Below, piece by piece: positions 38,527 to 50,460 of a stretch of DNA of 64,000 bases (the first letter of the stretch is position 1; each line of letters begins with the position of its first letter). The position numbers and the translations under genes were made by a program. The notes under the pieces are model-generated. The model was not told the origin of the DNA. It saw only the letters and a list, made by a program, of their open reading frames with translations, and made no database searches. The DNA is from Manihot esculenta (Eukaryota > Streptophyta > Magnoliopsida > Malpighiales > Euphorbiaceae): NCBI RefSeq assembly GCF_001659605.2, contig NC_035169.2, forward strand, positions 6,190,110-6,254,109. The letters are read 5' to 3'.

Positions 38527-39325
38527 CCTTCACACGTGGGGTGTAGATATAAATATTTTTTTTAAAAATTTAATTTACAAATTTTAAATTAAGCAATTAT
38601 TTTATAGATATAAAATTTGAAAATATTCTTCATAATTTATTTTCTATTATTTAATTTTAATTTAAAAAATAAAATTTATTAATAAATTTATATATAAAAG
38701 TCTTAATAAAAATTTTAAAATATGGAGAATGATAAAAAATAATTTAGTGTATAAAAATTGATTTCATCATTTTTTTTGTCTAAATCTATTTTTATGTTTA
38801 ATTTAAAAGTCTTATTTATTTAACAAAATAATTCCTCCATTCTAATTCTATATTTAAGTAAGTATTTTATGTTAAATTTAATTACTTAAATAATATAAAT
38901 AAAATTTTAAATTTTAAAACATGATTTGTTGAAAAAAAAACAAATTATTTTTCTTAAACATAATTTAATTTCTCTTTAAATCAGGAAATATATTTTCTAT
39001 GAATTAGTTTTTTTAAAAATACTTTAAATTGAAAGCCTCATGAGATGAAATCCAAGAAACGAAACGCAGAATTCAATTTCTCACCATTCAATTTCTCACC
39101 CACAGTTGGGAAGTTCCTTCGTAGTTTTAAATTGCTTGTAAAATGATTTGAGCAGAGTTCATAGACTAATAAAAGCCCATAATATAGAGTCCACCCTTAA
39201 TATTATTTTGGTTTAGAAATTTTTAGGAGGACCGAGTTCACCATGGATCTAAAAAAATAATAAATTAAATTTTATATATAAGTTAATGGTCAAAAAAATA
39301 AAAATTATTTAGTGTGTTTTTTTTA

Positions 39326-39412
39326 AAAATGAGAAATTAGGAATTGAGAGAGTAGAATTTGAGAATTTTCATATTTAATCAGATGCATTTATCATCAAAT
39401 TAAATATGTGAC
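39326..39412 (-). mobile_element. tRNA-derived short SINE, diverged copy
   Basis: On the minus strand: AGTCACATATTTAATTTGAT, then GATAAATGCATCTGATTAAA and TATGAAAATTCTCAAATTCT, then a pyrimidine-rich end. It aligns with the family over most of its length. Confidence 0.6.
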
Positions 39413-39829
39413 TGTATTTTTTATAAAATTTAAATTCATTTTAAACTCAATTAAATGCTATTTTTATAGACTTCAACCAGATAAAATAATTATAAAAATC
39501 ATGATCCATATAAATTAAATAAATTGAGATTATTTTTCAACCGTGAAAAATATTTAATTTAAATTGAAAAAATTAATCAAATTAAATTAATTTAGAAATT
39601 TAATTTAATTTTTTATTTATTTTAATTTAATTTTACTTTTAATTTAAAATTTTCAGTTATTTTAATTTAATTCGATTTTAATAAAAAATTAAAAAAATCA
39701 AATCAAATTAATTATTAATAATAATATATTATTTTTTATAATATAAATAAATTAAATTATAATTAAAATTAAAAATATAAAAATAAAATATAAAAAATTA
39801 TTAAAAAGACTAATAGATCAATTTGACTA

Positions 39830-40071
39830 AATTAAATCGATTCAATTTGATTCAATTTCTATTTAAAATCGATTTGATTTTTATAAATATTAAAATTTTA
39901 ATTTTTAATTTATTCAATTTAGTTTGATTTTTAACTGAATTAAATGAAATTAAATCAAATTAAATTGATTCAATTTAATTCAATTTTTATTTAAAATCGA
40001 TTTGATTTTTATAAATACTAAAATTTTAATTTTTAATTTATTTAATTTAATTTGATTTTAAACTGAATTAA
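39830..40071. repeat. Tandem duplication of about 113 bases
   Basis: The segment 39830-39945 (AAATTAAATCGATTCAATTT onward, ending TTTAACTGAATTA) recurs at 39959-40071 with few changes. Similar wording appears at about 51880-52345, so this is probably part of a dispersed AT-rich repeat. Confidence 0.8.
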
Positions 40072-40586
40072 GTGAATAGTTACTCTTGAATGGTTGTGGC
40101 CTTTAAATAAGAAATTAAATTAAACAAATTTCATTTAAACCTAGATAATTTTACATTATAAATTTTTGTGGACATAGGGTAATTTTTCTCAATTAATCTC
40201 TAATTAAAGAGTTTATTTATTAATGTTTTTTTTTAAAAAAGAGTTTATTTATTAATGAAAATAAATAAAAATGTGTGAACTGGGCGTTTTTGTAATGAAA
40301 AGGAAGAAGATTATTTTCTTATTTTGTTCACTTGCGGACGTCGTGCCGCCAACAATGAGTCTTGTTACTATTTCCCACTCAGATTCTCAAATACGCAACG
40401 CAACAGATCCCATTACCACAAGTAATTAGATTCTCGTGGACCCTACCAGAATCCCAGCACCAAATAACGGTTAACAATTTCTAGAATGTCAAAAAATAAA
40501 ATAAACTTTTAAAAATTTGGCCGCTAATTCATCTGATTCGCTCCTCTTTAATTTGCTTCCCAATTTCCGATTGCCACCAAGAAATA

Positions 40587-43500
40587 ATGGAGCCTCTGCC
40601 TCTGCGCTCAAATTTCGATCTCTCTCCCATCTCATCGGCGCTTCCAAAACCTGCTTTACTACCTCTATTTTCTTCCCGTCGGATTTCCACCTCAATTAGG
40701 CCTCATGTTTCCAGAAAATGGAGCTTTTACTGTGCTTCCTCTCTTCACACCATTAAGCAGACGAAGCCTGGACCCCAATCCAATGCTCCAGATTTCTTCA
40801 GATCAGTCGGAAGAGGTTTTATTGGTTTTGCTGCCGGCGCTGCAGCTCTAGCCTCGCTTTGTTGCGACTCTCCCGCGTTTGCTGAGTCTGTAACGGTTGC
40901 TTTTCCTGTTTCCCGAGCTCGGGAGGTGACACCTCCTCATTTATGTTAAATTATTTTATTTTATTTTAGATTGTTGGTCTATCTTATATTGTCCACTGCG
41001 ATAATTTAGTGTTTTTTTTTTTTAATAAAAATGTTTGATTCCAATTGGATGATTTTTTTAAGGTGAATTACTGAGTACATATGTTTTTCTTGTTAGGTGA
41101 ATACAGTTCAAAGAACGCTTGTTGAGGCTTGGGGTTTGATTAGAGAAACATTTGTAGATCCAACATTTAACCATCAAGGTATAATTAATTAGTTTGGAGT
41201 TCCTTTGCAAATTCTATATTGATTATATTTGAAGGGTAAAGGAGTTACTGTGATTGTCCTAGTGGTTAATCTTGTTCTCAGACTAAATATTTATTTGTCA
41301 ATTAATCGGATTTTTTTAATGAACTTTAAAGATGTTGTTTTTATTATTCTTTTATTTTGCAGATTGGGATTTGAAGTTGCAGCAAACGATGGTAGAAATG
41401 TTTCCTTTGAATTCAGCAGATGCTGCATATACTAAAATCAGTGCGATGCTTTCCACTCTTGGGGATCCCTTTACTCGGATTATAAGTCCAAAGGCGAGTT
41501 GCAGTAATTATTATTATTATTATTAAAGAGTAATTTAATTTAGTAGGTTTTGTAAAAACTATAATTGAATCACCATTTTTTTATAAGAAATAATCAATAT
41601 CAGAGGTTCATTTTGTTAATAAAAATATTTCTTTTTTTAAATTTCATTGTTAAATTGTAACAGTTTAGTCCATCATATTTCACTTTTGTAACATTTTGGT
41701 CCTTGTAGTTCTAATATTTGTAATAAGTCTTCCCTTTGATTGGGATTGACTTCTTCGATGCATGGTTAATGGTTAATTTAACAAAAGGATTATTTTGTTA
41801 ACATAATGAAATCTCATGGATTAAATTGTTTCTCATTAAAAAAAGCAAGCTTCAAAAGTTCTGATTTTTGCCAAAACTAGGGGATTTTATTGTAAATTAC
41901 CCTTATTATTATTATTATTGTTTAATTCTTTCAGCGCATGTCAAGTTTATGTTGATTTAATCTGGCAGTTCCATACTATTCTGGTTGAAAAACAGTAGTC
42001 TACTCGTGTCAAAAATTATCTCATTTCCTATTCTTAGTTTTCCCATTATTTTTTAATGCTCTAATGGCTTCTTTTTTATTCCAAAAAAAAATTATATTGA
42101 AATGATACATCTATAATCCTATTGACATGGTTTGGTTTCTAAATTACAGGAGTACCAGAGTTTTCGAATTGGAAGTGATGGAAATTTGCAAGGAGTTGGA
42201 ATTTTTATAAATGTTGAACCAAAATCCGGCCAGTTGGTCAGTGATATTCATGAGAGACGTTTTAACCATTTATTCATTTTTATGTCTAGTAATTACTTGT
42301 GGAGTTGAGATATTGAGTTGCTTATTCATAGGATATTTAATATGCCTTGACATTCTGCTGTGAAAAGTTCTCATGTTTCATTCATCTCATATCAACTGCT
42401 AAGTTCCCTGTTAAAAAGTGTCTTTACTCTGCTAGAGACACAAAAACTCCTGGTACTATAAAATGTGCTAATAGTCTAATACAGTATTACAATGACTTAC
42501 AATTATGCACATTGCCATAGTTTCATGGTTTGTTCTTCATGAAAGTATTATTATACTCCTATTCCTACAACAGATCTACATTCTTTGTTTGTGAAAAACC
42601 ATTTTATGCTGTTAAATACAGTAATCTAATACTTCTTTTTGAAACCCAAGGTTTAGTCAAGTTTGCAATGCATTAGGTCTTGATACATATGGCTTTTTTG
42701 TTTTTTGATGACATGATAACCAAGTCTTCCTGATAGAAGATCTCAAGCATTCACCATTACTTTTTCTTTTTTCTCTTGAAATATTTTTTGGGATTTATTT
42801 TTCTCTGCTCTAAGAGAAAATATCTTAAAGATTATTGTAATTGATTTATATTGATCATTGGGCAAGGTGTTGCTTATTTTATTCCTCCATGTTATATTTT
42901 TCCATGTATTTTATTTTATTTTATTTTACAATACTTCTCGCTTACCAGAAGTTGGTATTGTAGGTTGTTTTGTCTTGCGTAGAGGGTAGCCCAGCTGCTC
43001 GTGCTGGCATACATGGAGGAGATGAATTGATTGAGATCAATGGTATTTTTACAATCATACATTTAAACTTTGCTGATACTGACAATGTGGTCCTGTTAAC
43101 TGCTTAGCAATTTAAATTAGGCTAAATTTTGACATTGTACATCGCAATATCAGCTTTGTCACTACACACCATAATTACCAGTCTTATGCTGAAAGCACCC
43201 ACCAAAGGGTTAATAAATTTTTTGATCAATGAGATTAACATTGCTTTTGATCTTAGATAATTAAATTTGCATGTCTATCGCTAGTCTTTTTACGTTTCCT
43301 TTTTGTCGGTGCTAAAGATACAATGTCCTCATGCCTTATCAGTAAAAGTGCATGTGAAACTGTGCTTCCAATTTTGAAATAGTTACATTATCAAATCATG
43401 CCAAGAGATGTTTGATGAGTTTCAGTACATTGCTAGCAAATTCAGGTGGCTTGAGGTCTCTGATTTGAAAGATTTATTCCCAAAAAGGGCATTCTGAATG

Positions 43501-46500
43501 TCTTATCTATTATCAGAAAAGAAGTGGGAATGATGCAAAGCCAGGTCACTAAGGGCTTCAGTGATTTCTAATACCCATAGAGGCCGGCATTTTATTGGGC
43601 TAATTTATGTCTTTACTAAAAAAATGTATTGCATGTTATTTCTGCTTTATATTAGATATCAAAGAGTTCAAGGAAGTCCATAATTGAGTTAATTGCATAT
43701 TAGGGGTTCCGCTGTTGGTCTTATCAGAGAATTTATGGAGTACCAACTCAGGCATGTAGTTTAGTTGTTTAAAATGCTAAGGCATCAACAATTGAACACG
43801 TTGGAAAACTCTTGCCTCCGCATTGATTGATCATGCAATCTATGATCAGCCTTTCTCTTTTTCAGTTTCACCTAATAAACAAAGGAAATCAATTTGTTTC
43901 TAGAGCCAGGATGTTACTTACAAAAGGCATCTTAGGGGTTACCATCTTATTTTTCACATTTGACATTCCACAAATTCAACAGTCTAAGTATTTTTAACTT
44001 TAAACTCTTTTTCATGCAATAATAGGGGAGAGGCTTGATGGTCTGGACAGTGAAGCTGCAGCACGGAAGCTGAGAGGGCGTGTTGGAACATCTGTTACAG
44101 TAAAAGTCCACAGCGTAATCATCATTATCTATCTTAGTAATTTCAAATGAGCAAGTATTTTCTGCCAAATGATTATCATAAAGGATAACTGCTGAAACGT
44201 TCTAAGCATTTTATATCAGCAATTCCATTTTATAGTTTATGCTCTCATATTATTATGGAACTTATGCGTTTATTTTAACAGTATGACATTGGTACATTTG
44301 TGTTGACAACGTATTTGAATTAGTTATTATCTATAAAAATGCATAAAAAAGGAGCTGACATATGCTAGTTCAAAAAACTGTGGTCCTTTCTAGACTTTCA
44401 AATTTACGGACCAGTTTGATAAGTTTTACTGTATCCTACATATGGAGCACCTGGATAATTGTCACATGTGGCTAATAAGACTGAGTAATTATGCTTTGTG
44501 AAATTTATTTATAGGACTTTATCCCAGTAATCTGGTTTCATCTCAGCTATGAACGTTCTATACAATGTTTTGCTAATAAATGAAAGTTTTATCTCTAGCT
44601 GTTTATAAGAATAAATACTATGATATTTTCTTTCAATAAAATATTTCTTGCAAAGAGAGTTGAAGTTGATTATGTTGAATGTTTGTGAACATGCAAAAGG
44701 AGTGACTTAATGATTTTTTTTGTCATTTTCCCTTTGTATGAGTTCTTTTATTTATAATGATGATTTTCTTTTATTGCTTTGGTACTTTTTTTAGCAAAAA
44801 TCTGATATGTGTAATAATTGCAAACCGATTAAGATAATTGATTTAGTTTTCTTTTCTCCAGGTGCAAGATTCAACAAGTGATTCTAGTATCAAAGAGGTA
44901 TTAAACCTTTTATTGTTTTGTATACCATGCAGTGACATCTGTTATCGTTTATGTAGATACTAATAGTGTAATGAGACCAGTTTGTTGGAGTGCCTTAAAG
45001 CTTTGTGTGTGTGTGCTTATATGTGAAGTTCTTTATCCTGTTCCTATTTATTAGTTCTACATGGTGAAAATTGTGGTGTTCATTTGAACAAGAAAGAGAA
45101 AGAAAGAAAAAAGAAGCACCACGCATGCAAATTATCCACTGTAACAAACCCATGAGCAATTCTCAAACCATATGTTCAATTTGAATGCATTGCATTTAGT
45201 AAATTATTTGCATTTGATTTTATATTTAATTGTAGACAATGCATCAATGCAGTTTGGTATTTCTTGGAACATAAAAGGTTATGGCAATATACAAAGTCTT
45301 TATATATTGCAATTTATGCAAAATTGGAATTGAGGAATTAATACTACTAAAGGATTAGGATTTTTATCTTATCATCCAAAAGTGCCAAACTGTTACAACA
45401 ATGTTACATAGTAATATCTAAAGGTGGGAAAAAAAAAATAATTCTGCTCCTTGATGCTAAAGCCATCCAAAGAGCACTTAATAGATTTCATTACATATGT
45501 TGCACTGTGTTAAATTTAGAATAATAAAAGAGAGAAGAAAATGACACAAGAAAATTTACGTGGTTCAGCTACGAGAGCCTATATCTACGGATATAAAACC
45601 TCAAAAGACTATATCTTTGTTGAATTGAATTATCTCACAAATACAAAGGATTCTCTATTTAGGGTTCCCTATTTATAATGGAAGATCCAAAATATATATA
45701 GTATGATACTATAAATGAAGCAATTCTCCAACTATAATAGGAATATATCAAATCTCACAAACATAGAAATATATAGACATAATTATTTTATCGATTTAGG
45801 AATATAAATCCTATATTAAATAAATTCAACTTTTCATAATATTCTCCCTTAATTGTAACTTAGAATCTCATCAATTCTAACACAATGGTTATATATGGTA
45901 CATTATATATATGTATATGTTGATGCAAGTTAATTATGAAAATAAATCTATGTCATATGAAAATTTACTCTACGGAGATTGTTAGGAAAAGTGCATTATG
46001 TGTTTCCCTGCATTTTCAACCCTATAGTTCAATTTATGTGAAAATAGTATCTCCTGGCATGATTTCTATGTTAGCATTTCTTGATGGCATCTAAAAATTT
46101 ATTGTTGTTTGCTAATAGTACGATACCACGAGATATTACTTCAACACAATTGAACTACAAACTCTAAAATGAAAAACTAATGAAATCACATATTACTTTT
46201 TTGTACATTTCCCTTAAACTTATTAGTGATACATCTGATTTGTCAAGTATAAAGAATTAAAGATATGATCCATAGTCAAAATTTGAGTTTATGTATGTTT
46301 TAATTGAACTACAAACTCTAAAATGAAAAACCAATGAAATCACATATTACTTTTTTGTACATTTCCCTTAAGCTTGTTAGTGATATATCTGATTTGTCAA
46401 GTATAAATATATAATCTATAGTCAAAATTTGAATTTATGTATGTTCTAGAAGAAGTATGATTGAAGCTATTTGATTTGGAGTTATTTGAGAAGCATCAAA

Positions 46501-49291
46501 TTCTATATTTTTAAAATTTCAAACTTCAAGGAGAAAAATAACGCAATTTTGTTTTAAATAAAAGTTAAAGCAATGATTTTAAGTTAGATTATGTTTATCT
46601 ACCATAACATGCATGATTTTAAATCCATAAATTCATATGCAACTTGTTTAGTTGGCATTGAGTTCCCATACTATAACTTCTGTTTTTGTTAAGCAAAATA
46701 TGTCAATAATTTAAGATAGAAAAATCACACGTGCATGCTTCTGGCTTTTAATTAGATAGTCTTGGCAACATATAGTTGCCCAAAAATTTCATAGAATTCA
46801 CATATGTGAAGACCATATTAGTATCAAATTAGAGATGCCAGTTTGGAATTGCACGCGAGGGAGAGAAAATTTGTTAGGTATAATAACAACATAATAGCTC
46901 AAAATTTATCATCCCAGCTCAAACTCAGAGCCAATTTCTGCATGGGTTTCTCAGTAAATAGCCATAGTTTTGGATAATATTTTGTGGGTGCTCTAACCTA
47001 GTTATATCAGAACAAATACATAATTACTAAGGATGAAGAAATCCTTTTCTTTTTTCCTCCTCTCTTATTAGGCTTTTGTAGGAGCTCACCATCAGCCAAA
47101 ACAGGGGAATAGAGTTTATATCAGAAGTTAGCATACAAAAATCAGTCTCTCAACACTACGACAAAAAGAAATTTGACAGCAGCATGTATATTCTAGGATA
47201 AAAAGTTTCAGCTATTCTTGAATATATCATACTGCCAAGACTTCCCTTGGCAACATAATGGAGATCTATGGGGAAGAAAACTGTTAATTAAAATTAATTT
47301 CAAGTTAGCAACACTAATTAGTTAGTCATTTGAATGCTTCACTCTTTCATTTACATCATCCTTAAATATATTTCTGAGGACTGATATACAAACATCTGCC
47401 ATCTGCTTGAAGGTCAAATTGCCTCGTGAGTACATTAAGCTATCCCCAATAGCCAGCTCCATTATCCCACATAGAACACCAGATGGCCGTCAAACAAAGA
47501 CTGGTTATGTGAAGCTGTCAACTTTCTCTCAGGTACTGGTAACAGAACTGCGATAATTCGCTTATTAATTTAATGGATATTATTAATTTTCTGTGGTCCC
47601 GATTTTTAATTTCTAGCAATTCTCGGTTCTAAACATGAAATTTTCTTTCTATTCCAATTTAACAGAGTGCTGCTGCTGATATGGCAAATGCAGTGCATGA
47701 AATGGAAACGCAAGGCGTACATTCATACATTCTTGATTTACGGAACAACCCAGTATGTTTTTTGCTCTCATGTTTATTGAAACAGAAACTCAAAATGTTC
47801 AATGCTTCGGTTTTTAGATTAATTCTCATTTTTCCTCCAATTCATCTTACAGGGGGGTCTGGTAAAAGCCGGACTTGATGTTGCCCAAATATGGCTGGAT
47901 GGGGATGAGACTCTTGTGAACACCATTGACAGAGATGGAAATATGCTCCCCATTAGTATGGTGGATGGGCATGCCGTTACACATGATCCACTTGTTGTTC
48001 TTGTAAGAATTGACTGATAATTTTCCTTTACTTGCAAGCAGTTGAACAATTATTAGTATCCTATGAATGCTACTACGTTTAAGAAATTAAGTTCAAAGAC
48101 GACGTGGCATAAATTTTTCAGCATTTCCCATCACAAATGCACTAACAGCTAGACATATACATATGGAGATATAGACCTTGATTTTAGCTTATTTGAAAAT
48201 TTTTAAAAACTTTCCCAGGAAAGTAGAAGTGGCAAAATATAATCAACCTGTCCAGTACTACTATAAACTCAATTATGTTAAATCAAAGGTTCTAGGTTTG
48301 GCTTCAAGTTTGATCTTCTTTAACCAGTCCAAGAAAATTTTCTATGCAGCCACACGAGCTAAATTTTACTCCGGTTTGTTCTGGTGTAGATTTTAGTTTT
48401 GTGGAAACTAGAAACTTGCATCCACAAATGGACTTTAAATGGTTTTTCTATATTGTTATTATGTCTTCTATGTAATGACTTCAAATCTTTATTACTTGAA
48501 ACAGATCAATGAGGGAAGTGCAAGCGCAAGTGAGATTTTAGCTGGAGCACTGCACGACAATGGTCGGGCCATCCTTGTAGGGCACAAAACCTTTGGCAAA
48601 GGAAAAATCCAGGTACTGTTTGTCATTAACATCGTGGTAGTGACATGGTATAGTTTCGGATCCTTTTTATCTACCAAGGAACTTTATTAAGTGAAACTGG
48701 AAATGAAAGAAGACATGTTTCTGTTAGGTATACGAGTATCCCGTACTCAATAAATCTAACATTTTCCACTTGGTGTATAAGAATAACTAAGTACAATTGG
48801 TGGAAAGATAATCAAAGACTCCTAAACCAAAATGTTTGCAAATAAAGAAGGTGTACGATGCATGGACCTTATTCTTGGTTGAAAATTTTTTCTGAAAATC
48901 GATTCCAGCCAACATCAACCTTTGTGTCTGTGGTGGAATTCTGAAGCAACCTTTCCAATTTATCTCTCTGATGACATTCTTTATGTATTTGATTTTGTAA
49001 AGCTCAAATAGCTACTCATAAATGCATTAATTCATATGACTTTTTTTTTTTTTGCAGAGTGTGACAGAGTTGCATGATGGATCAGCTCTATTTGTCACAG
49101 TTGCTAAGTATCTATCACCTGCACTTCATGACATAGATCAGGTCGGGATAATGCCTGATGTGCAGTGCACAACAGAGATGCTCAATTCACCGAAGGATGA
49201 GAGCTCAGCCTCATCTCTTGAAGCAGATTCCTGTATCATGGTAGCTGAACATGAGTTGGATATTCAAGAGTCCAGAGGGACTGCATCTTGA
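40587..49291 (+). CDS. CTPA3: Carboxyl-terminal processing peptidase, chloroplast lumen (peptidase S41A)
   Basis: Serine protease of the CtpA family. Its best known member trims the C-terminus of the D1 precursor so the oxygen-evolving cluster can assemble. Exons: 40587-40925, 41097-41178, 41363-41493, 42150-42236, 42964-43042, 44026-44114, 44862-44897, 47413-47532, 47666-47752, 47853-48002, 48505-48612, 49058-49291, giving 513 residues. Residues 1-60 are a Ser/Arg-rich plastid transit region. A hydrophobic segment then ends in AFA|E at about 99, a lumen-type cleavage site without twin Arg. A PDZ domain follows (about 185-280). In the C-terminal protease core, S407 (GSASASE) and K432 (FGKGK) are 25 apart, the spacing of the S41A Ser-Lys dyad. 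The third intron starts with GC. The end ([15 protein letters not shown]) and gene order suggest the CTPA3 paralogue; CTPA1 is the main alternative. Confidence 0.93.
41494..42149 (+). other. GC-AG intron of the CTPA gene
   Basis: Exon 3 must end ...ISPK at 41493 to join EYQSFRIG at 42150 in frame, and the bases after AAG are GCGAGT. The nearest GT (41498) would add four bases and break the frame. This is therefore a GC-AG intron, a minor class served by the normal spliceosome. Confidence 0.88.
42237..42963 (+). other. CTPA intron, nothing recognised
   Basis: Ordinary intron sequence between exons 4 and 5. No element or gene identified. Confidence 0.7.
43043..44025 (+). other. CTPA intron, nothing recognised
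   Basis: Intron between exons 5 and 6. Several short direct words occur but no bounded repeat or gene. Confidence 0.65.
45508..45882 (-). mobile_element. Solo LTR in the largest CTPA intron
   Basis: A 375-base segment, read on the minus strand, starts TGTTAGAATTGATGAG and ends CTAAATTTAACA, the 5'-TG...CA-3' ends of a retrotransposon LTR (TGTTA...TAACA). Flanking five-base repeats are CACTG (45503-45507) and CAATG (45883-45887), four of five identical. A TATAAATAGGG promoter word lies on the minus strand at about 45668-45678. It is followed by a leader-like region with CTCTCGTAGCTGAACCACGT, common in plant Copia LTRs. No internal domain, primer-binding site or second LTR is present. Confidence 0.85.
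46148..46446. repeat. Tandem duplication of about 150 bases in CTPA intron
   Basis: The unit beginning AATTGAACTACAAACTCTAA at 46148 recurs at 46302, with the two copies nearly identical apart from a small deletion in the second. It lies in the same 2.5 kb intron (44898-47412) as the solo LTR. Confidence 0.93.
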
Positions 49292-49593
49292 GAAGGTAGG
49301 ATTCTGCTATTCTTCAACTTCCTTAGTTGGAATTTAGATGTATATGAAAGAAGAAAGTATTCTATACACATTAACTGTGCATTTGTATTATAATTTAAGT
49401 TAGATAAGAAATTTAGAATCAAATAAAGAAAAAAAATCACACAAATAAATTATTTATCCATTATTTCATTTTAGCTCTGTATAACCAACATGAAAGAATG
49501 AATACAATGCAACTCTCAACCACTCACAAAACCAAGAAATCATCCAAATCCCAGACCATCAAAAGCCAATCCTATTACATAAATATATAGAAA
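49292..49593. other. Shared 3' flank of CTPA and the first AG-peptide gene
   Basis: About 300 bases between two converging stop codons. They must contain the 3' UTRs and polyadenylation regions of both genes. No further gene seen. Confidence 0.7.
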
Positions 49594-49794
49594 TCAATGC
49601 CTCAAGAGAGCAACAAAAGATAGAACAAGAGAAGATGCAACAATGGCAGTGGACACTGGTAGAGAGAACCCTGCTCCATTATCCATTGAAGGAGCAGGAG
49701 CAGCTGCAGTCTGTGCAGATACACAAGTAGCTGCCAGGAAGATGGCAGCCATAGAGGCAACAACAAAGGCGTTGAAGCTTCTAATCTGAGCCAT
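49594..49794 (-). CDS. Arabinogalactan peptide (AG-peptide)
   Basis: Sixty-six-residue precursor of a GPI-anchored AG-peptide of the plasma membrane and wall. Residues 1-28 form a signal peptide ending VSAQ. The short mature part TAAAPAPSMDNG has an Ala-Pro-Ala-Pro module expected to be hydroxylated and glycosylated. The tail FSLPVSTAIVASSLVLSFVA, ending LLRH, is a hydrophobic GPI-addition signal with small residues (NGAG) at the likely omega site. This layout and length are typical of the family. The ATG at 49794 is the only in-frame Met at the signal-peptide start. The gene is intronless, converges on the CTPA gene, and its tail resembles the neighbour at 53691-53882, suggesting old tandem duplication. 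Confidence 0.9.
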   Translation of the reverse strand: MAQIRSFNAFVVASMAAIFLAATCVSAQTAAAPAPSMDNGAGFSLPVSTAIVASSLVLSFVALLRH

Positions 49795-49915
49795 TCTAGT
49801 GAACGATGAGAAGAGTAGTTGAAATGAGTTTGTTGTGAAGAACTGTAGAGAGAGAGAATGGTAAGGGTAAGCAAGAAACAGGTAGTGGTGCGAGAAGATG
49901 GACAGTGGCTAAGGC

Positions 49916-49922
49916 ATATATA
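49916..49922 (-). promoter_or_regulatory. TATA-box candidate for the first AG-peptide gene
   Basis: CTATATA on the minus strand, about 122 bases upstream of the ATG. This suits a 5' leader of about 90 bases. Confidence 0.6.
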
Positions 49923-50422
49923 GAGGGGGTGTGGGTTTGGAACCCAGAAGCTGAGCTGTGAAGAAAGCGAGTGGTCCACTCCAGTGCGCGTAGCTTGAAA
50001 GGGTCATTGAGGAATAGCTGGTAACTGTTGTGGACGGTGGCTCATAGGATGTTGACACGTTTTCGTGGTGGTTGGCTTGGCAATGTAGTGTTTGTTGGGA
50101 TATTTCCAGACGAGAAGTGCAAGAACAGCCTACGAACAGGTCAGGCCTTTTACATTTTTCCTAATTTTTATTTTATATAAAAAAAATTAATAGTGAATTA
50201 TTATTTAATTATTCGTTGTTAACCAACCATGCCAATTGGATCTCTGATTGAGGATAAAGATATGATTGGGTTGGGACAGAGAGGAATCATCATTTGTTCA
50301 CACTGGATCCATGTGCTCTCTGCAACCCCTTAGATTTTTTTTATTTATTTAATTTTTTTATAATGGGATTTTTTATTATGAAACTCAAGTTTACAAGAAT
50401 TTTATTTAAAAAAAATGAAGAG

Positions 50423-50426
<4 letters not shown>
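49923..50426. other. Upstream region of the first AG-peptide gene
   Basis: 49923-50150 has near-genic composition, consistent with a promoter. Beyond that the sequence is AT-rich with no gene. Confidence 0.5.

Positions 50427-50456
<30 letters not shown>
50427..50456. repeat. (AT)15 microsatellite
   Basis: Uninterrupted AT run in intergenic DNA. Confidence 0.97.

Positions 50457-50460
<4 letters not shown>

Noticed and set aside
41494..41526. Exon 3 of the CTPA gene continuing to a stop (intron retention)
   Set aside because: It would end the protease within its N-terminal third, while the conserved downstream exons all join in phase if the GC donor is used.
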